Shown: positions 38,500 through 47,528 of the stretch, in pieces
Numbering within the stretch: position 1 is the stretch's first letter
Layout: each line of letters opens with the position of its first letter
NCBI RefSeq assembly: GCF_003628145.1
Contig: NZ_RBZV01000007.1
Span: 124,001 to 188,000 of the forward strand
Source: Trinickia fusca
GTDB taxonomy: Bacteria; Pseudomonadota; Gammaproteobacteria; Burkholderiales; Burkholderiaceae
Direction: 5' to 3'
Length of the DNA: 64,000 nt
Notes under the pieces: model-generated
The model's database searches: none
What the model was told of the DNA's origin: nothing
Seen by the model: the letters and a program-made list of their open reading frames with translations, nothing else
Translations under genes and position numbers: made by a program

Positions 38500-39131
38500 C
38501 TCCCGCGGATCGCGACATTCCTTCCAGGATCGTGCGCTATACGGCCGGCGAGCGCGCGCTGCATTGGATCACCGCCATTACGTTCGTGCTGCTCGCGTTG
38601 TCAGGCCTTGCCATGTTCCATCCGGCGATGTTCTGGCTCGCGACGCTGTTCGGCGGCGGACAGTGGACGCGCATTTTGCATCCGTTCGTCGGTATCGTGA
38701 TGTTCGTTGTGTTCTTGTTACTGGCGTTGCGCATGGCGCGGCACAACCTGCTCGATCGCGACGATGTGCGCTGGCTCACGCAATTGGACGACGTGCTGGC
38801 CAAGCGCGACGAAGCGTTGCCAGACGTGGGCCGCTACAACGCAGGGCAGAAGCTCCTGTTCTTCGTGCTGGTGCTATGTCTGCTGCTGTTGCTCGTCAGC
38901 GGCATCGGGATCTGGCGGCCGTACTTCGCATGGAAGCTGTCGATCGGCACGGTGCGTCTCGCGTCGGTTGTGCATGCTGTCGCTGCGTTCGTGCTGATTC
39001 TCGGCATCATCGTGCACGTGTATGCGGCCATTTGGGTCAAGGGCTCCGTGAGCGCGATGATTCGCGGCACGGTCACGCTCGGCTGGGCGAGGCGTCATCA
39101 CGCGAAGTGGTTTCGTGAAAGCATCAAGTGA
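38496..39131 (+). CDS. fdnI: Formate dehydrogenase gamma subunit (cytochrome b556)
   Basis: A 211-residue inner-membrane di-haem cytochrome b with four membrane helices that passes electrons from the beta subunit to quinone. N-terminal [20 protein letters not shown] carries a haem-ligand His, and [19 protein letters not shown] and [20 protein letters not shown] carry further ones. ATG 38496 overlaps the fdnH stop, with AAGGAG upstream; the frame is open far upstream, but only as a shadow of fdnH. Confidence 0.94.
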   Translation: MTPADRDIPSRIVRYTAGERALHWITAITFVLLALSGLAMFHPAMFWLATLFGGGQWTRILHPFVGIVMFVVFLLLALRMARHNLLDRDDVRWLTQLDDVLAKRDEALPDVGRYNAGQKLLFFVLVLCLLLLLVSGIGIWRPYFAWKLSIGTVRLASVVHAVAAFVLILGIIVHVYAAIWVKGSVSAMIRGTVTLGWARRHHAKWFRESIK

Positions 39132-39596
39132 CTTCCGAGTGGCTTTCACGCGGCCTGACGCATCGGTCAAAGCGTACCGCTCGCGCTAGCGTACGCAGTC
39201 CCAAGTAAAGGACGCGCAACGACAGTACGGGATAAACTGTCTATATGTTTGTATCAATATATTGATACGGACTGTAAGAGCACGATTCTCGTACCCATTC
39301 CTTCTGCCTGAGCTTGCGGTAACAGGATCTGCCACGTGCACGTCTCCCCCGTGATCCGATCGAGGGCCGTGTCTGCCGCTGACCATTGACCGTCGGCCCT
39401 CCGTGCCGTTTGCATCGTTTCGACAGATGTCCTTCCGAACGCCGGCTGCCATGCGCACCGAGATCCCGCCTGCTCGAGCACCACCTTGCGCTTTCTTCGA
39501 AGGTCGCAGCCCATTGCTTGCGGCCAGACGGCTTGCTTGGCATTTCCACGAGGGACATCGCCTCGTGAACGCTCACAACTAAGAGGACAGAAAACG
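39132..39596. other. Intergenic region between fdnI and the pilV-like gene
   Basis: 465 bases with no supported gene. It becomes AT-rich around 39230-39270 and contains an 18-base perfect palindrome (listed separately). Minus-strand ORFs through here (for example 39254-39961) are Cys-rich composition shadows of the pilV-like gene. Confidence 0.5.
39251..39268. promoter_or_regulatory. Perfect AT-rich palindrome
   Basis: GTATCAATATATTGATAC is a fully self-complementary 18-mer in otherwise GC-rich DNA, about 330 bases before the pilV-like gene and 120 after fdnI. It resembles a dimeric repressor operator. The ATCAATATATTGAT core has no regulator I can name. Confidence 0.5.
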
Positions 39597-40910
39597 ATGG
39601 ATGCAATTCTCGGGTATATCGTTGCACTCACCCTATCGATGATCGGGGTCGCGGGCTTTACCACTTGGGCCAGACTCGGCGTGGCGAACGTGCAAACGGC
39701 GGCCACGGCGGACCAGATGCTCACGTTCGATAAGGCCGCCCAGCAGTACGTGCAGGACAATGGCTCGACCATCGCCACACTCGCAACAGCCACTTCACCT
39801 GTTACCGTCACGCCTGCGATGCTGATCGCCGCTGGGTATCTGCCGAACGGCTTCTCCCCTACCAATGTGTTCGGACAAACGTGGCAACTGCAGGTGCTGC
39901 AGCCTTCGGCAGGGCAACTGCAATCGCTCGTCACCTCGCAACTCGGTAAGCCGATCTCCAATACCCGGCAGCTCGTGCAGATCGCCGCGCAAGCCGGTGC
40001 GCAAGGCGGCTTCGTGCCTTACGCCAATCAAGCCGGCGATGCCTCGATGAGTCCGGCCAGCGCGAACGGCGCTTACGGCGGATGGAAACTACCGCTAGCC
40101 AACTACACGAACCCCGGCAGCGGGCACCTCGCTTCGTTGCTCGCGTTCACCAACGTGCAATCGACCAACGCCTATCTGTACCGTGTCGCCGTACCGGGAC
40201 ACCCCGAGCTCAACACGATGCAGACCGCGTTGAACATGGGCACCCATGACATCAACAGTGCGAACGATGTCAGTGCTGCCAACGTCAATGCAACGAACGT
40301 CAACGCCACTACCGTCAATGCCGAGGGCGCCAATGTTCAAAATCCTGGCGGCACATCCATCGTCACGGTGGGTAGCACCAAGCTCTCGGGTGCTGGCTCA
40401 CAATCGTATATCCAAGCAGACGGCGGCGCCGTGCTGACCAACTATGCCGGGAGTACTTATGCACCGCTGACGGCCGGCAGCGTCACGGCCAACGGCAGCG
40501 TCACGGCCAACGGCAACGTCACGGCCAACGGCAACGTCGACGCAAGCTATGTTCAACCGCACGGTGGCGCGACGGTAGGCCAACCGTGCCCGTCCAACGG
40601 CATGATGGGGAACTCCGGTACCGGGCCATTGTTTTGTCAGTCCGGCGTATGGCGTGGGCTGATGTCGAGCACGCATGTGACCGACTACGGTTGGCCCGGA
40701 AGCGGAGACGGGACGTGGGACATCGGCTGGCACAACTACTGTGCGATTAGCCATTACGACACCTATCAATCGACGGATCCAGAGGTCTTCCCAGTCAGCG
40801 GTCCGAATTCGTCCGGACAATACGACTGGAACATATCGACCTGCAATACCGGCTCCGGATGCCATGGCGTCACACACGGGACGGACGCGATATGCCTGGA
40901 CTTCGATTGA
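39597..40910 (+). CDS. Orphan PilV/shufflon-type pilus tip protein
   Basis: A 437-residue exported protein. The N-terminus (ILGYIVALTLSMIGVAGFTT, one membrane helix, then VQTAATADQMLTFDKAAQQYV) matches the constant region of conjugative PilV tip adhesins encoded by shufflons. The middle (about 215-320) is built of short repeats of the type NVNATNVNATTVNA and TANGSVTANGNVTANG, a probable beta-solenoid or stalk. The C-terminal about 110 residues are Trp/Tyr/Cys-rich (CNTGSGCHGVTHGTDAICLD) and may bind a receptor. AGAGGA precedes ATG 39597. No pilus, recombinase or shufflon sfx sites are nearby. It sits inside the formate dehydrogenase/Sec locus. Confidence 0.65.
   Translation: MDAILGYIVALTLSMIGVAGFTTWARLGVANVQTAATADQMLTFDKAAQQYVQDNGSTIATLATATSPVTVTPAMLIAAGYLPNGFSPTNVFGQTWQLQVLQPSAGQLQSLVTSQLGKPISNTRQLVQIAAQAGAQGGFVPYANQAGDASMSPASANGAYGGWKLPLANYTNPGSGHLASLLAFTNVQSTNAYLYRVAVPGHPELNTMQTALNMGTHDINSANDVSAANVNATNVNATTVNAEGANVQNPGGTSIVTVGSTKLSGAGSQSYIQADGGAVLTNYAGSTYAPLTAGSVTANGSVTANGNVTANGNVDASYVQPHGGATVGQPCPSNGMMGNSGTGPLFCQSGVWRGLMSSTHVTDYGWPGSGDGTWDIGWHNYCAISHYDTYQSTDPEVFPVSGPNSSGQYDWNISTCNTGSGCHGVTHGTDAICLDFD
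40482..40535 (+). repeat. Three 18-bp tandem repeats inside the pilV-like gene
   Basis: Three head-to-tail copies of GTCACGGCCAACGGCARC (40482, 40500, 40518), differing at one base. They encode VTANGS/VTANGN units and keep the frame, so copy-number change would lengthen or shorten the stalk without a frameshift. Confidence 0.85.
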
Positions 40911-41101
40911 TTTGTCCGCTGATCGTAGCGCCGTAAGTCCTTCTGCGTGACGCTACCTCCAATCCGCATGGCGTCGTGCCCCGACATTCGGAGGGGCCGT
41001 TTGCCCATGCGTCGTCGCCGTGCTTTCCAACTCAACGATAACGATCTGCGCTCCGTCGGGCGCGCTAATGTATTCGGTAGCGTCGACGGAGGCCGGGAGT
41101 A

Positions 41102-41707
41102 TCAGTCTGCGGGGCACATCCCGGGCTTTCGATGGGCCACTTGCTGCCGCGCGGCCCAATCGCTACGGATGAGACCGTACAACGCGCTGTCCGACACCTC
41201 GTCACCGACGATCCAGCGCTCCCGTAGCAGCCCTTCTCGCACGAAGCCTGCGCGTTCGAGTGTGCGTGCGGAGCCCGTATTGCGCGGATCGATGTCGGCT
41301 TCCAGTCGGTTAAATCCGAGGGTGTCGAACCCATAGTCGACCACGGCTTGCGTCGCTTCCGCGGCGTAACCCTGGCCCCAATGAGACCGGTGTACGCCGA
41401 AGCCGATCTCGGCGCGCCGGCATGACGCTACGACGTGGAATAGCGTGCACGTCCCGATCAGCTCGCCGCTCTGATCGCCCTGACTCAATTGGATCGCCCA
41501 GTTGACATGGGCCGGCGGATTGCCACGGCGCATGAGCCGGTCCAGATACTCCGCTGCTTGTTCCAGACGCGTCATGACCGGGAACGACCAGTAGCGCATG
41601 AACTCGGGATCGGAATACAGGGTGAATAGCGATGCCACATCGTCTTCGCGCAAGGGACGCAGCGCAAGGCGAGCGGTGTGCAGCGTGACGGTTTCGGTCG
41701 GCAGCAT
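41102..41707 (-). CDS. GNAT-family N-acetyltransferase (RimJ/RimL type)
   Basis: A 201-residue acetyltransferase. The N-terminal LHTARLALRPLREDDVASLF is typical of RimJ/RimL-like members. The acetyl-CoA-binding motif lies in HWGQGYAAEATQAVVDYGFD, and the C-terminal motif is NTGSARTLERAGFVREGLLR. It would acetylate a protein N-terminus or small molecule; the substrate is unknown. It is on the minus strand between the pilV-like gene and fdhE, so it interrupts the formate/selenium gene series. A related 70-base fragment of its 3' end occurs at 59.8 kb. Confidence 0.88.
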   Translation of the reverse strand: MLPTETVTLHTARLALRPLREDDVASLFTLYSDPEFMRYWSFPVMTRLEQAAEYLDRLMRRGNPPAHVNWAIQLSQGDQSGELIGTCTLFHVVASCRRAEIGFGVHRSHWGQGYAAEATQAVVDYGFDTLGFNRLEADIDPRNTGSARTLERAGFVREGLLRERWIVGDEVSDSALYGLIRSDWAARQQVAHRKPGMCPAD

Positions 41708-41811
41708 GAGCGGCGCCTGGCAAGCGGATGAAAGTTTGCAGTGTAAACGTACATTTACGTTCGACGCTTTTTGTCATACAACCGTAAGGTCATCGCTTGC
41801 AAGGTGATGCC

Positions 41812-42750
41812 GTGATTCAGCGAATTCTTCAGCCTGGCGAGATCGAAGCGCTCGATCGGACGGCGATTCCGCGCGTCAGCTTGCCGGAGCGCAGCACCGT
41901 ATTCGCCAACCGGGCGGCGCGCCTGCGCAAGCTCGCCGATCACCATCCGGTTTCCGGCTACCTGCGTCTGATGGCCTCGCTCGTCGATGCGCAGCATCAA
42001 ATGCTCGAGCGCTTTGCCGGCAGCATGCCTGCTCGCGAGACGATGCCGATGCAAGAGGCACAAGCGCATTCGATGCCGATCTTGCCGGCGCTGGGCCGTC
42101 CGCGCGACGCAGTGTGGTGCGGCGTGTTGCGGGAGCTCATCGATCGCGTCGATGCGGCCGGGGACGTGACTCCGGCGCTCGGCAAACTGCTCGATGCGCT
42201 GCGCACGATGCCCGAAGCCGAACTCGAAGCTGCCGCCGACGCGGTGCTCGACCTGCGCTTCGAGCAGATCGATGCGGCAGCTGCACCGTTCATCATGGCC
42301 GCGCTTCAAGTCGTGTGGACCGATGCAGCCTGCCGACTCGACGTGCGCGACGTGCCTTACGTCGAGTTGCCGGGGGGGTGTCCCGTTTGCGGCTCGTTGC
42401 CGGTGGCCAGCATCGTGCGCATCGGCGGCGCGTATCACGGCTATCGCTACTTGCAATGTGGCTTGTGCGCGACCGAGTGGCACATGGTGCGCGTCAAGTG
42501 CTCGCATTGCGATTCCACCAAGGGCATCGCCTATCACGGCATCGAAGGCGCCGGCGAAGCGCTGAAGGCCGAATCGTGCGACACGTGCGGTACCTATCGC
42601 AAGATCGGCTACCAGGAGAAGGACTACGACATCGAGCCGCTCGCCGACGACCTCGCGAGTCTCGCACTCGACCTGTTGATGAGCGAGGCCGGTTACCGAC
42701 GGGCGGCGCCGAACCCGCTGTTGTGGCCGCTCGCAGCCGACGACGAATGA
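41812..42750 (+). CDS. fdhE: Formate dehydrogenase accessory protein FdhE
   Basis: A 312-residue cytoplasmic rubredoxin-like protein needed for activity and export of the respiratory formate dehydrogenase. Its four CxxC metal sites are intact: CPVCGSL, CGLCATEW, CSHCDST and CDTCGTY. GTG 41812 (MIQRILQPGEIEAL) is chosen, with AAGGTGA nine bases before. Only three bases separate its stop from selA. Confidence 0.92.
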   Translation: MIQRILQPGEIEALDRTAIPRVSLPERSTVFANRAARLRKLADHHPVSGYLRLMASLVDAQHQMLERFAGSMPARETMPMQEAQAHSMPILPALGRPRDAVWCGVLRELIDRVDAAGDVTPALGKLLDALRTMPEAELEAAADAVLDLRFEQIDAAAAPFIMAALQVVWTDAACRLDVRDVPYVELPGGCPVCGSLPVASIVRIGGAYHGYRYLQCGLCATEWHMVRVKCSHCDSTKGIAYHGIEGAGEALKAESCDTCGTYRKIGYQEKDYDIEPLADDLASLALDLLMSEAGYRRAAPNPLLWPLAADDE

Positions 42751-42753
42751 CAC

Positions 42754-44226
42754 ATGAGCACGACCGACCGGCGCGCCAAAGTATCGCCTTCGCCCGATAG
42801 CGACGAACGGCAGGCACAGCTTGCTCGTCTGCCGTCGGTCGACAGCGTGATGGCGATGGCGCGTGTGGCGCCGCTCGTCGGCGAGTATGGGCGCTCGCGC
42901 GTAGTTGATGCCGTGCGGCAAGTGCTCGATGCTTGGCGTGGGGAAGTGCAACGAGGCATGGCGTCGGGCGAGGTGATGGCCGTTGATCGCGATTGCCTCG
43001 TCACGGCCGTGACCGAGCGGCTCGCACGCGATGCGCGAAGCCGCATGCGGGCCGTCTTCAATCTGACGGGCACGGTGCTGCATACGAACCTCGGGCGGGC
43101 GCTGCTGCCCGACGCGGCCGTGCATGCCGTCGTCGAGGCGATGACGCGGCCGGTCAATCTCGAGTTCGACCTGGAAGCGGGCCGCCGTGGCGATCGCGAC
43201 GAGCTGGTTGCCGATCTCCTCTGCGAGCTGACCAGCGCGCAGGCCGCGACCGTCGTCAACAACAACGCGGCGGCCGTGTTGCTGATGTTGTCGGCGCTTG
43301 CGGTCAGAAAGGAAGTGATCGTGTCGCGCGGCGAACTGGTCGAAATCGGTGGATCGTTTCGCATCCCCGACATCATGCGTAGCGCGGGGGCGAAGCTGAG
43401 AGAAGTCGGCACGACCAACCGCACGCATGTGGCCGACTATGAAGCGGCGATCGGTCCACGTACTGCATTGATGATGAAAGTGCATTGCAGCAACTACGCC
43501 GTTAGCGGTTTTACGGCAGCGGTGTCGCTTCGCGAGCTGGCACCCCTTGCACAAGCGCACGGTCTACCGCTTGCCGTCGACCTTGGCAGCGGCACGTTGA
43601 TCGATCTGGCGCAATGGGGACTGCCGCGAGAGCCGACCGTGCGCCAAGCGCTGGCCGAAGGCGCGGATCTCGTTACGTTCAGCGGTGACAAGCTGCTCGG
43701 AGGGCCGCAGGCGGGGGTGATCGTCGGTTCGGCCGAACTGATTGCGCGGATCAAGATGCATCCACTCAAGCGCGCGGTCCGGGTCGGGAAGATGACGTTA
43801 GCGGCGCTGGAATCAGTCCTGCGTCTGTATCGAGCTCCCGAATTGCTTGCCGAGCAGCTGACGACGTTGCGTTTGCTGATGCGTTCGTCAGATGCGATCC
43901 GCGCATGCGCTGAACGGGTGCAGCCAGTGTTGCAACGTGCGCTCGGTGCGGGCTATGTCGTCAGTGTGCAGATGATGGCGAGCCAAATTGGCAGTGGCGC
44001 GTTGCCGGTTCAAAACCTGCCGAGTGCCGGCCTGATTGTGCGCGAGGCATCCGGCAAACGCAGCGGTCGTGCGTTGATGGCACTCGAAGCGCGTTTGCGT
44101 GCGTGGCCGCGGCCTGTGCTAGGACGCATCGCAGATCAAGCACTGTGGCTCGATCTGCGTTGCCTGGAGGCGGGCGATGAAGCGGCGTTCGTCGCGCAAT
44201 GTGTGGAGCAGAGTGAGGTGGGCTGA
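42754..44226 (+). CDS. selA: L-seryl-tRNA(Sec) selenium transferase
   Basis: A 490-residue PLP enzyme that turns Ser-tRNA-Sec into Sec-tRNA-Sec using selenophosphate. It has an N-terminal domain with LPSVDSVM, the substrate-region [18 protein letters not shown], the [11 protein letters not shown] stretch, and the PLP-lysine motif [13 protein letters not shown] (Lys near 313). Length is normal (E. coli about 463), with a slightly longer N-terminus. selB follows after two bases. Confidence 0.97.
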   Translation: MSTTDRRAKVSPSPDSDERQAQLARLPSVDSVMAMARVAPLVGEYGRSRVVDAVRQVLDAWRGEVQRGMASGEVMAVDRDCLVTAVTERLARDARSRMRAVFNLTGTVLHTNLGRALLPDAAVHAVVEAMTRPVNLEFDLEAGRRGDRDELVADLLCELTSAQAATVVNNNAAAVLLMLSALAVRKEVIVSRGELVEIGGSFRIPDIMRSAGAKLREVGTTNRTHVADYEAAIGPRTALMMKVHCSNYAVSGFTAAVSLRELAPLAQAHGLPLAVDLGSGTLIDLAQWGLPREPTVRQALAEGADLVTFSGDKLLGGPQAGVIVGSAELIARIKMHPLKRAVRVGKMTLAALESVLRLYRAPELLAEQLTTLRLLMRSSDAIRACAERVQPVLQRALGAGYVVSVQMMASQIGSGALPVQNLPSAGLIVREASGKRSGRALMALEARLRAWPRPVLGRIADQALWLDLRCLEAGDEAAFVAQCVEQSEVG

Positions 44227-44228
44227 CG

Positions 44229-46145
44229 ATGATCGTCGGTACGGCGGGGCACATCGATCACGGCAAGACGACGCTCGTGCGAGCGCTGACGGGTGTCGAT
44301 ACCGATCGCCTGAAGGAAGAGAAGGAGCGTGGCATTTCGATCGAACTCGGCTATGCGTACGTGCCGCTTGCGAACGGTTCGGTATTGGGGTTCATCGACG
44401 TGCCGGGCCATGAAAAGCTCGTGCATACGATGGTCGCGGGGGCGTGCGGGATCGACTTCGCATTGCTTGTCGTGGCAGCCGACGACGGCGTGATGCCGCA
44501 GACGCGTGAGCACATGACGATCGTCGGCATGCTCGGCATCGAGCATGGAGCCGTTGCGTTGACGAAGGTCGATCGTGTTGATGAGGCGCGTCGGAGCGAA
44601 GTGATGAGCGAGGTGCGTGCTTGGCTCGCGGGCACGGCTTTGGCGACAGCGCCGATCTTCGAGGTCGACGCAACACGTGATGACGATGTCGGTGTGCTCG
44701 CGCTGAATGCGCATTTGCATGAGCAGGCGCTCGCATGGCAAGGCCGACGCGACGACGGGCTGTTTCGGCTCGCAATCGATCGTGTGTTCACGTTGCCAGG
44801 GGCAGGCACGATTGTGACGGGGACGGTTTTCGCCGGGTGTGTGCATATCGACGATATGTTGGTGCTCGCGCCGCTTGGCGAGCCGGTTCGTGTGCGGGGG
44901 ATTCACGCACAGCATCGCGCTGCGGCGATTGGGCGTGCGGGCGAGCGTTGTGCGCTGAATTTAGTGGGTGTTGAGAAAGAGCGTATTGCGCGTGGTGATT
45001 GGATTGTCGACGCTCGTCTGCGGGAGGCTTCGACGCGTTTGGACGTTGAGCTTGCGATCGATGCCGATGCTGGTTTGAGGTTGCGGCATTGGACACCGTT
45101 GCATGTGCATTTGGGTACGCTGCATCGTGTTGCTCATGCGGTGTTGCTAGGTGGCGGTGACCATGCGTCGCGCGTGCAGCTGGTCTTCGACGAACCTGTT
45201 TGCGCGTTGACGGGTGATCGCTTCATCGTGCGCAATGCGCAGGCGAACTGCACGGTGGGTGGCGGACGCGTGCTCGATCCGTTCGGGCCGGCGCGCAAGC
45301 GTGGCGGGTTAGAGCGTCGTGCGTGGCTCGATGCGCTGGCTCAGTGGGTCGATACGGGCTGCATTGATGCACTCGTTGCGAAGGCGCCTTCTGGTCTTCG
45401 GTGTTCGGTGATCGAGCGATTGACGGGGCGTGATATCGGGACGATCGGGATGGCTGAAGATGTGCTGATGGTGTCGGTCAAAGGAGCAGGAGAGGGGGAG
45501 GCGTACGTCGTTCACCGCGAGTGCTGGAGGCGCATGCATCTGCAAGTGATTGCGGCACTCGAGACGTTTCATGCCCGTACGCCCGACGAGCAGGGCCCGG
45601 ACATCGCGCGGCTAAGGCGGATCGCGTTGCCGCTTGTTGACGACGCGCTATGGCGCGCGCTTGTCGACGCGATGACGGCGGCGGGTGAAATCACGCGCAG
45701 TGGCCCATGGCTGCACTTGCTAGGGCACACGGTTAGCCTTGATGTCGATGAGCAGTGTCTTGCCGAGCGGTTGTTGCCGCTGCTGCGTGAGAGCGGTTAC
45801 GAGCCGCGTTGGGTGCGGGAGTTGGGTGCGACGGTCGATGTGCCGGAGGAGCGCGTGCGTGTGACGTTGCGCAAGTTGGCGCGTCAAGGCGAGGTGTATC
45901 AGGTCGTGCACGATCTTTTCTATCACCGAGAGGCGGTGCGTACGGTCGCGCAATTGATTGCGCAGACGATGCGCGACGGTGACGGCCAGCTCACGGCGGC
46001 CACGTTTCGCGACGTGACTAACCTTGGGCGCAAGCGCGCGATTCAGGTTTTGGAGTTCTTCGATCGCGTTGCCTATACTCGCTTCGGCCGTGGGGTGCGG
46101 CGGTTGCGTAGTGATAGTCGGATGTTCGACGGTTGGTTGGGGTGA
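44229..46145 (+). CDS. selB: Selenocysteine-specific elongation factor
   Basis: A 638-residue GTPase that carries Sec-tRNA-Sec to the ribosome at UGA codons marked by bSECIS hairpins. G1 [12 protein letters not shown] starts the protein, G2 is in [14 protein letters not shown], and G3 is [20 protein letters not shown]-Tu-like domains II-III follow, and the C-terminal winged-helix repeats (from about 400) bind the mRNA hairpin. The last winged helix ([20 protein letters not shown]) is intact. It is the last protein gene of the locus; tRNA-Sec begins three bases after its stop. Confidence 0.97.
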   Translation: MIVGTAGHIDHGKTTLVRALTGVDTDRLKEEKERGISIELGYAYVPLANGSVLGFIDVPGHEKLVHTMVAGACGIDFALLVVAADDGVMPQTREHMTIVGMLGIEHGAVALTKVDRVDEARRSEVMSEVRAWLAGTALATAPIFEVDATRDDDVGVLALNAHLHEQALAWQGRRDDGLFRLAIDRVFTLPGAGTIVTGTVFAGCVHIDDMLVLAPLGEPVRVRGIHAQHRAAAIGRAGERCALNLVGVEKERIARGDWIVDARLREASTRLDVELAIDADAGLRLRHWTPLHVHLGTLHRVAHAVLLGGGDHASRVQLVFDEPVCALTGDRFIVRNAQANCTVGGGRVLDPFGPARKRGGLERRAWLDALAQWVDTGCIDALVAKAPSGLRCSVIERLTGRDIGTIGMAEDVLMVSVKGAGEGEAYVVHRECWRRMHLQVIAALETFHARTPDEQGPDIARLRRIALPLVDDALWRALVDAMTAAGEITRSGPWLHLLGHTVSLDVDEQCLAERLLPLLRESGYEPRWVRELGATVDVPEERVRVTLRKLARQGEVYQVVHDLFYHREAVRTVAQLIAQTMRDGDGQLTAATFRDVTNLGRKRAIQVLEFFDRVAYTRFGRGVRRLRSDSRMFDGWLG

Positions 46146-46148
46146 AGG

Positions 46149-46244
46149 GGAAGGCATTCGCATCCGGTGGTGCGGCTGGGCTTCAAACCCAGTTGGGGGC
46201 GTCAGACGCTCTCGGGTCGGTTCGACTCCGGCGGCCTTCCGCCG
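46149..46244 (+). tRNA. selC: tRNA-Sec (anticodon TCA)
   Basis: The sequence runs from GGAAGGCA to GGCCTTCC-G-CCG and aligns to E. coli selC throughout: long D-arm CATCCGGTGGTG, anticodon arm GGCTGGGCTTCAAACCCAG with TCA, a long variable arm, and T-arm GTCGGTTCGACTCCGGC. The acceptor stem pairs over seven bases; the eighth pair expected in Sec tRNA is an A-G mismatch. The encoded 3' end is CCG, so the final A of CCA is not encoded. It lies directly after selB and before accessory genes. Confidence 0.95.
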
Positions 46245-46462
46245 GGAAAGGTCTCGGCGGGGCTCTTGGGTTCTCTGCCGCGCTCAGAAAGTCCCTTATT
46301 TCAGTTGGTTTTGCGGATAGCAAGGTTCATGCGGGCGCGCTGCCCGTCTTGCGCGATTTCGGGCAGGATGATGGGTAGGATTTGGGGCGAACCGTTGAAG
46401 CGGCATCTGCCAGCGCGCGCGGAAATGACTTGTTTTAGTAGTCATTTATGGTTATGATTGTG

Positions 46463-46484
46463 CCTATGGTCACATGACTATAGG
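46463..46484. promoter_or_regulatory. Palindromic operator of the toxin-antitoxin pair
   Basis: An imperfect 22-base palindrome, arms CCTATGGTCA and TGACTATAGG around CA, with a single mismatched pair. It ends eight bases before the antitoxin ATG and overlaps its ribosome site. A further AGTCAT upstream (about 46436) repeats the arm core. Autoregulation by the Phd/VapC complex is the usual pattern for such modules. Confidence 0.6.
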
Positions 46485-46491
46485 GGGATCA

Positions 46492-46725
46492 ATGGAAGTC
46501 AACCAGGTTTCGAAGTCCGAGTTCAAGGCAAAAGCCCTTGAATTTTTCCGCTTGGTGGAAGCGTCCGGCGAGAGTGTCGTCGTGACCGATCACGGCAAGC
46601 CGACGCTGGAAGTCCGGCCGTACCGCAGCAAGGAGCGCAATCCGCTAGATGTTTTGCGCGGCTCTGTGGTCCGTTATGACGACCCGACCGAGCCGGTCGA
46701 TGTTGAGTGGGAGGCCGCCCGGTGA
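46492..46725 (+). CDS. Phd/YefM-type antitoxin
   Basis: A 77-residue antitoxin. The N-terminal MEVNQVSKSEFKAKALEFFR followed by VVVTDHGKPTLEVRPYRSKE is the DNA-binding Phd/YefM fold. The acidic C-terminus (RYDDPTEPVDVEWEAAR) is the expected toxin-neutralising tail. AGGGGGA precedes ATG 46492. Its stop overlaps the GTG of the toxin by four bases. The operator palindrome lies upstream. Confidence 0.9.
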   Translation: MEVNQVSKSEFKAKALEFFRLVEASGESVVVTDHGKPTLEVRPYRSKERNPLDVLRGSVVRYDDPTEPVDVEWEAAR

Positions 46726-47117
46726 TCGTCGTTGATACGCACGCGCTGGTCTGGTGGGCAAACGGAGACGCCGCGCTGAGCAAAAAAGCCAGGGCGGCGA
46801 TTGAACGAGAGCTGGATGGCGGGCAGATCGTTGTATCGGCGATCACCGCTTGGGAAATCGCGATGCTCGTCGAGCGCGAAAAGCTTGTTCTGTCGATGGA
46901 CGTCGCAAGCTGGCTTACGACTGTCTCTGCGATCGACGCCGTTCGCTTTATGCCTGTAGATGTCGAAATTGGCCTGAAGTCGGTAGATTTGCCAGGCGAG
47001 TTCCATAAGGATCCGGCCGATCGCATGATCGTGGCGACCGCGCGAAAGCTAGCTGTGCCGCTGGTGACCCGGGATGAGAAGATTCGCGCCTACAAACACG
47101 TCAAGACCATTTGGTAA
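46722..47117 (+). CDS. PIN-domain (VapC-like) ribonuclease toxin
   Basis: A 131-residue PIN-domain nuclease. The acidic residues of the metal site are present: Asp5 in VVDTHALVWW, Glu in SAITAWEIAML, and Asp pair in KDPADRMIVATA and TRDEKIRAY. It would cut RNA (in known VapCs, tRNA or rRNA) when the labile antitoxin is lost. GTG 46722 overlaps the antitoxin stop. The pair is the first gene set after selC, in an accessory position. Confidence 0.9.
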   Translation: MIVVDTHALVWWANGDAALSKKARAAIERELDGGQIVVSAITAWEIAMLVEREKLVLSMDVASWLTTVSAIDAVRFMPVDVEIGLKSVDLPGEFHKDPADRMIVATARKLAVPLVTRDEKIRAYKHVKTIW

Positions 47118-47528
47118 CCCCGGGGCAGGGAGCGAGCCGGTGGGCCTGACGCGTTTGTAGGGCGAGTTCGTTCGAGACGAGCCCTCCGCTGTGGTTGTCT
47201 CCGCATTGCGCAAACGGTTCCCCTTTTTTGCTGACCATTCTTGAGCCGTGCCAAATGCCGCTCTGCCGCCGACTGCAATGGCGACCGACTGTGATCTGCG
47301 GTGGAGTGTGGGCGCGGGAGGGCCGCTCACGGATAGGCTACGGCCGACTGCATCAGGCAGAAGTCGGCCACAAACTGTCGCTCACATATGTCATCACCAA
47401 AGCACTCACATGTCTGCTTGCCTTCTGCTATCGGTCGTTCGACAAGCGACGACAAAACTGGAAATGTAAACCTACCGCGAAAACGAGCAGCGTTTAGCCA
47501 TTATGTAGCGCGCCACTCAGCCACAAAA
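47118..47528. other. Non-coding stretch in the accessory region
   Basis: 411 bases between the toxin gene and the minus-strand hypothetical gene. The short ORFs here (for example 47195-47497) have no ribosome site or family resemblance. The DNA turns AT-richer from 47430 on. Nothing else is recognised. Confidence 0.5.

Noticed and set aside
39254-39961. 235-codon minus-strand Cys-rich frame
   Set aside because: Overlaps the pilV-like gene antisense; cysteines arise from its codon pattern and no start signal is visible.
40482-40535. Tandem repeats in the pilV-like gene as a CRISPR array or shufflon sites
   Set aside because: The 18-bp units are directly adjacent without spacers, and no inverted copies of any recombination site were found.
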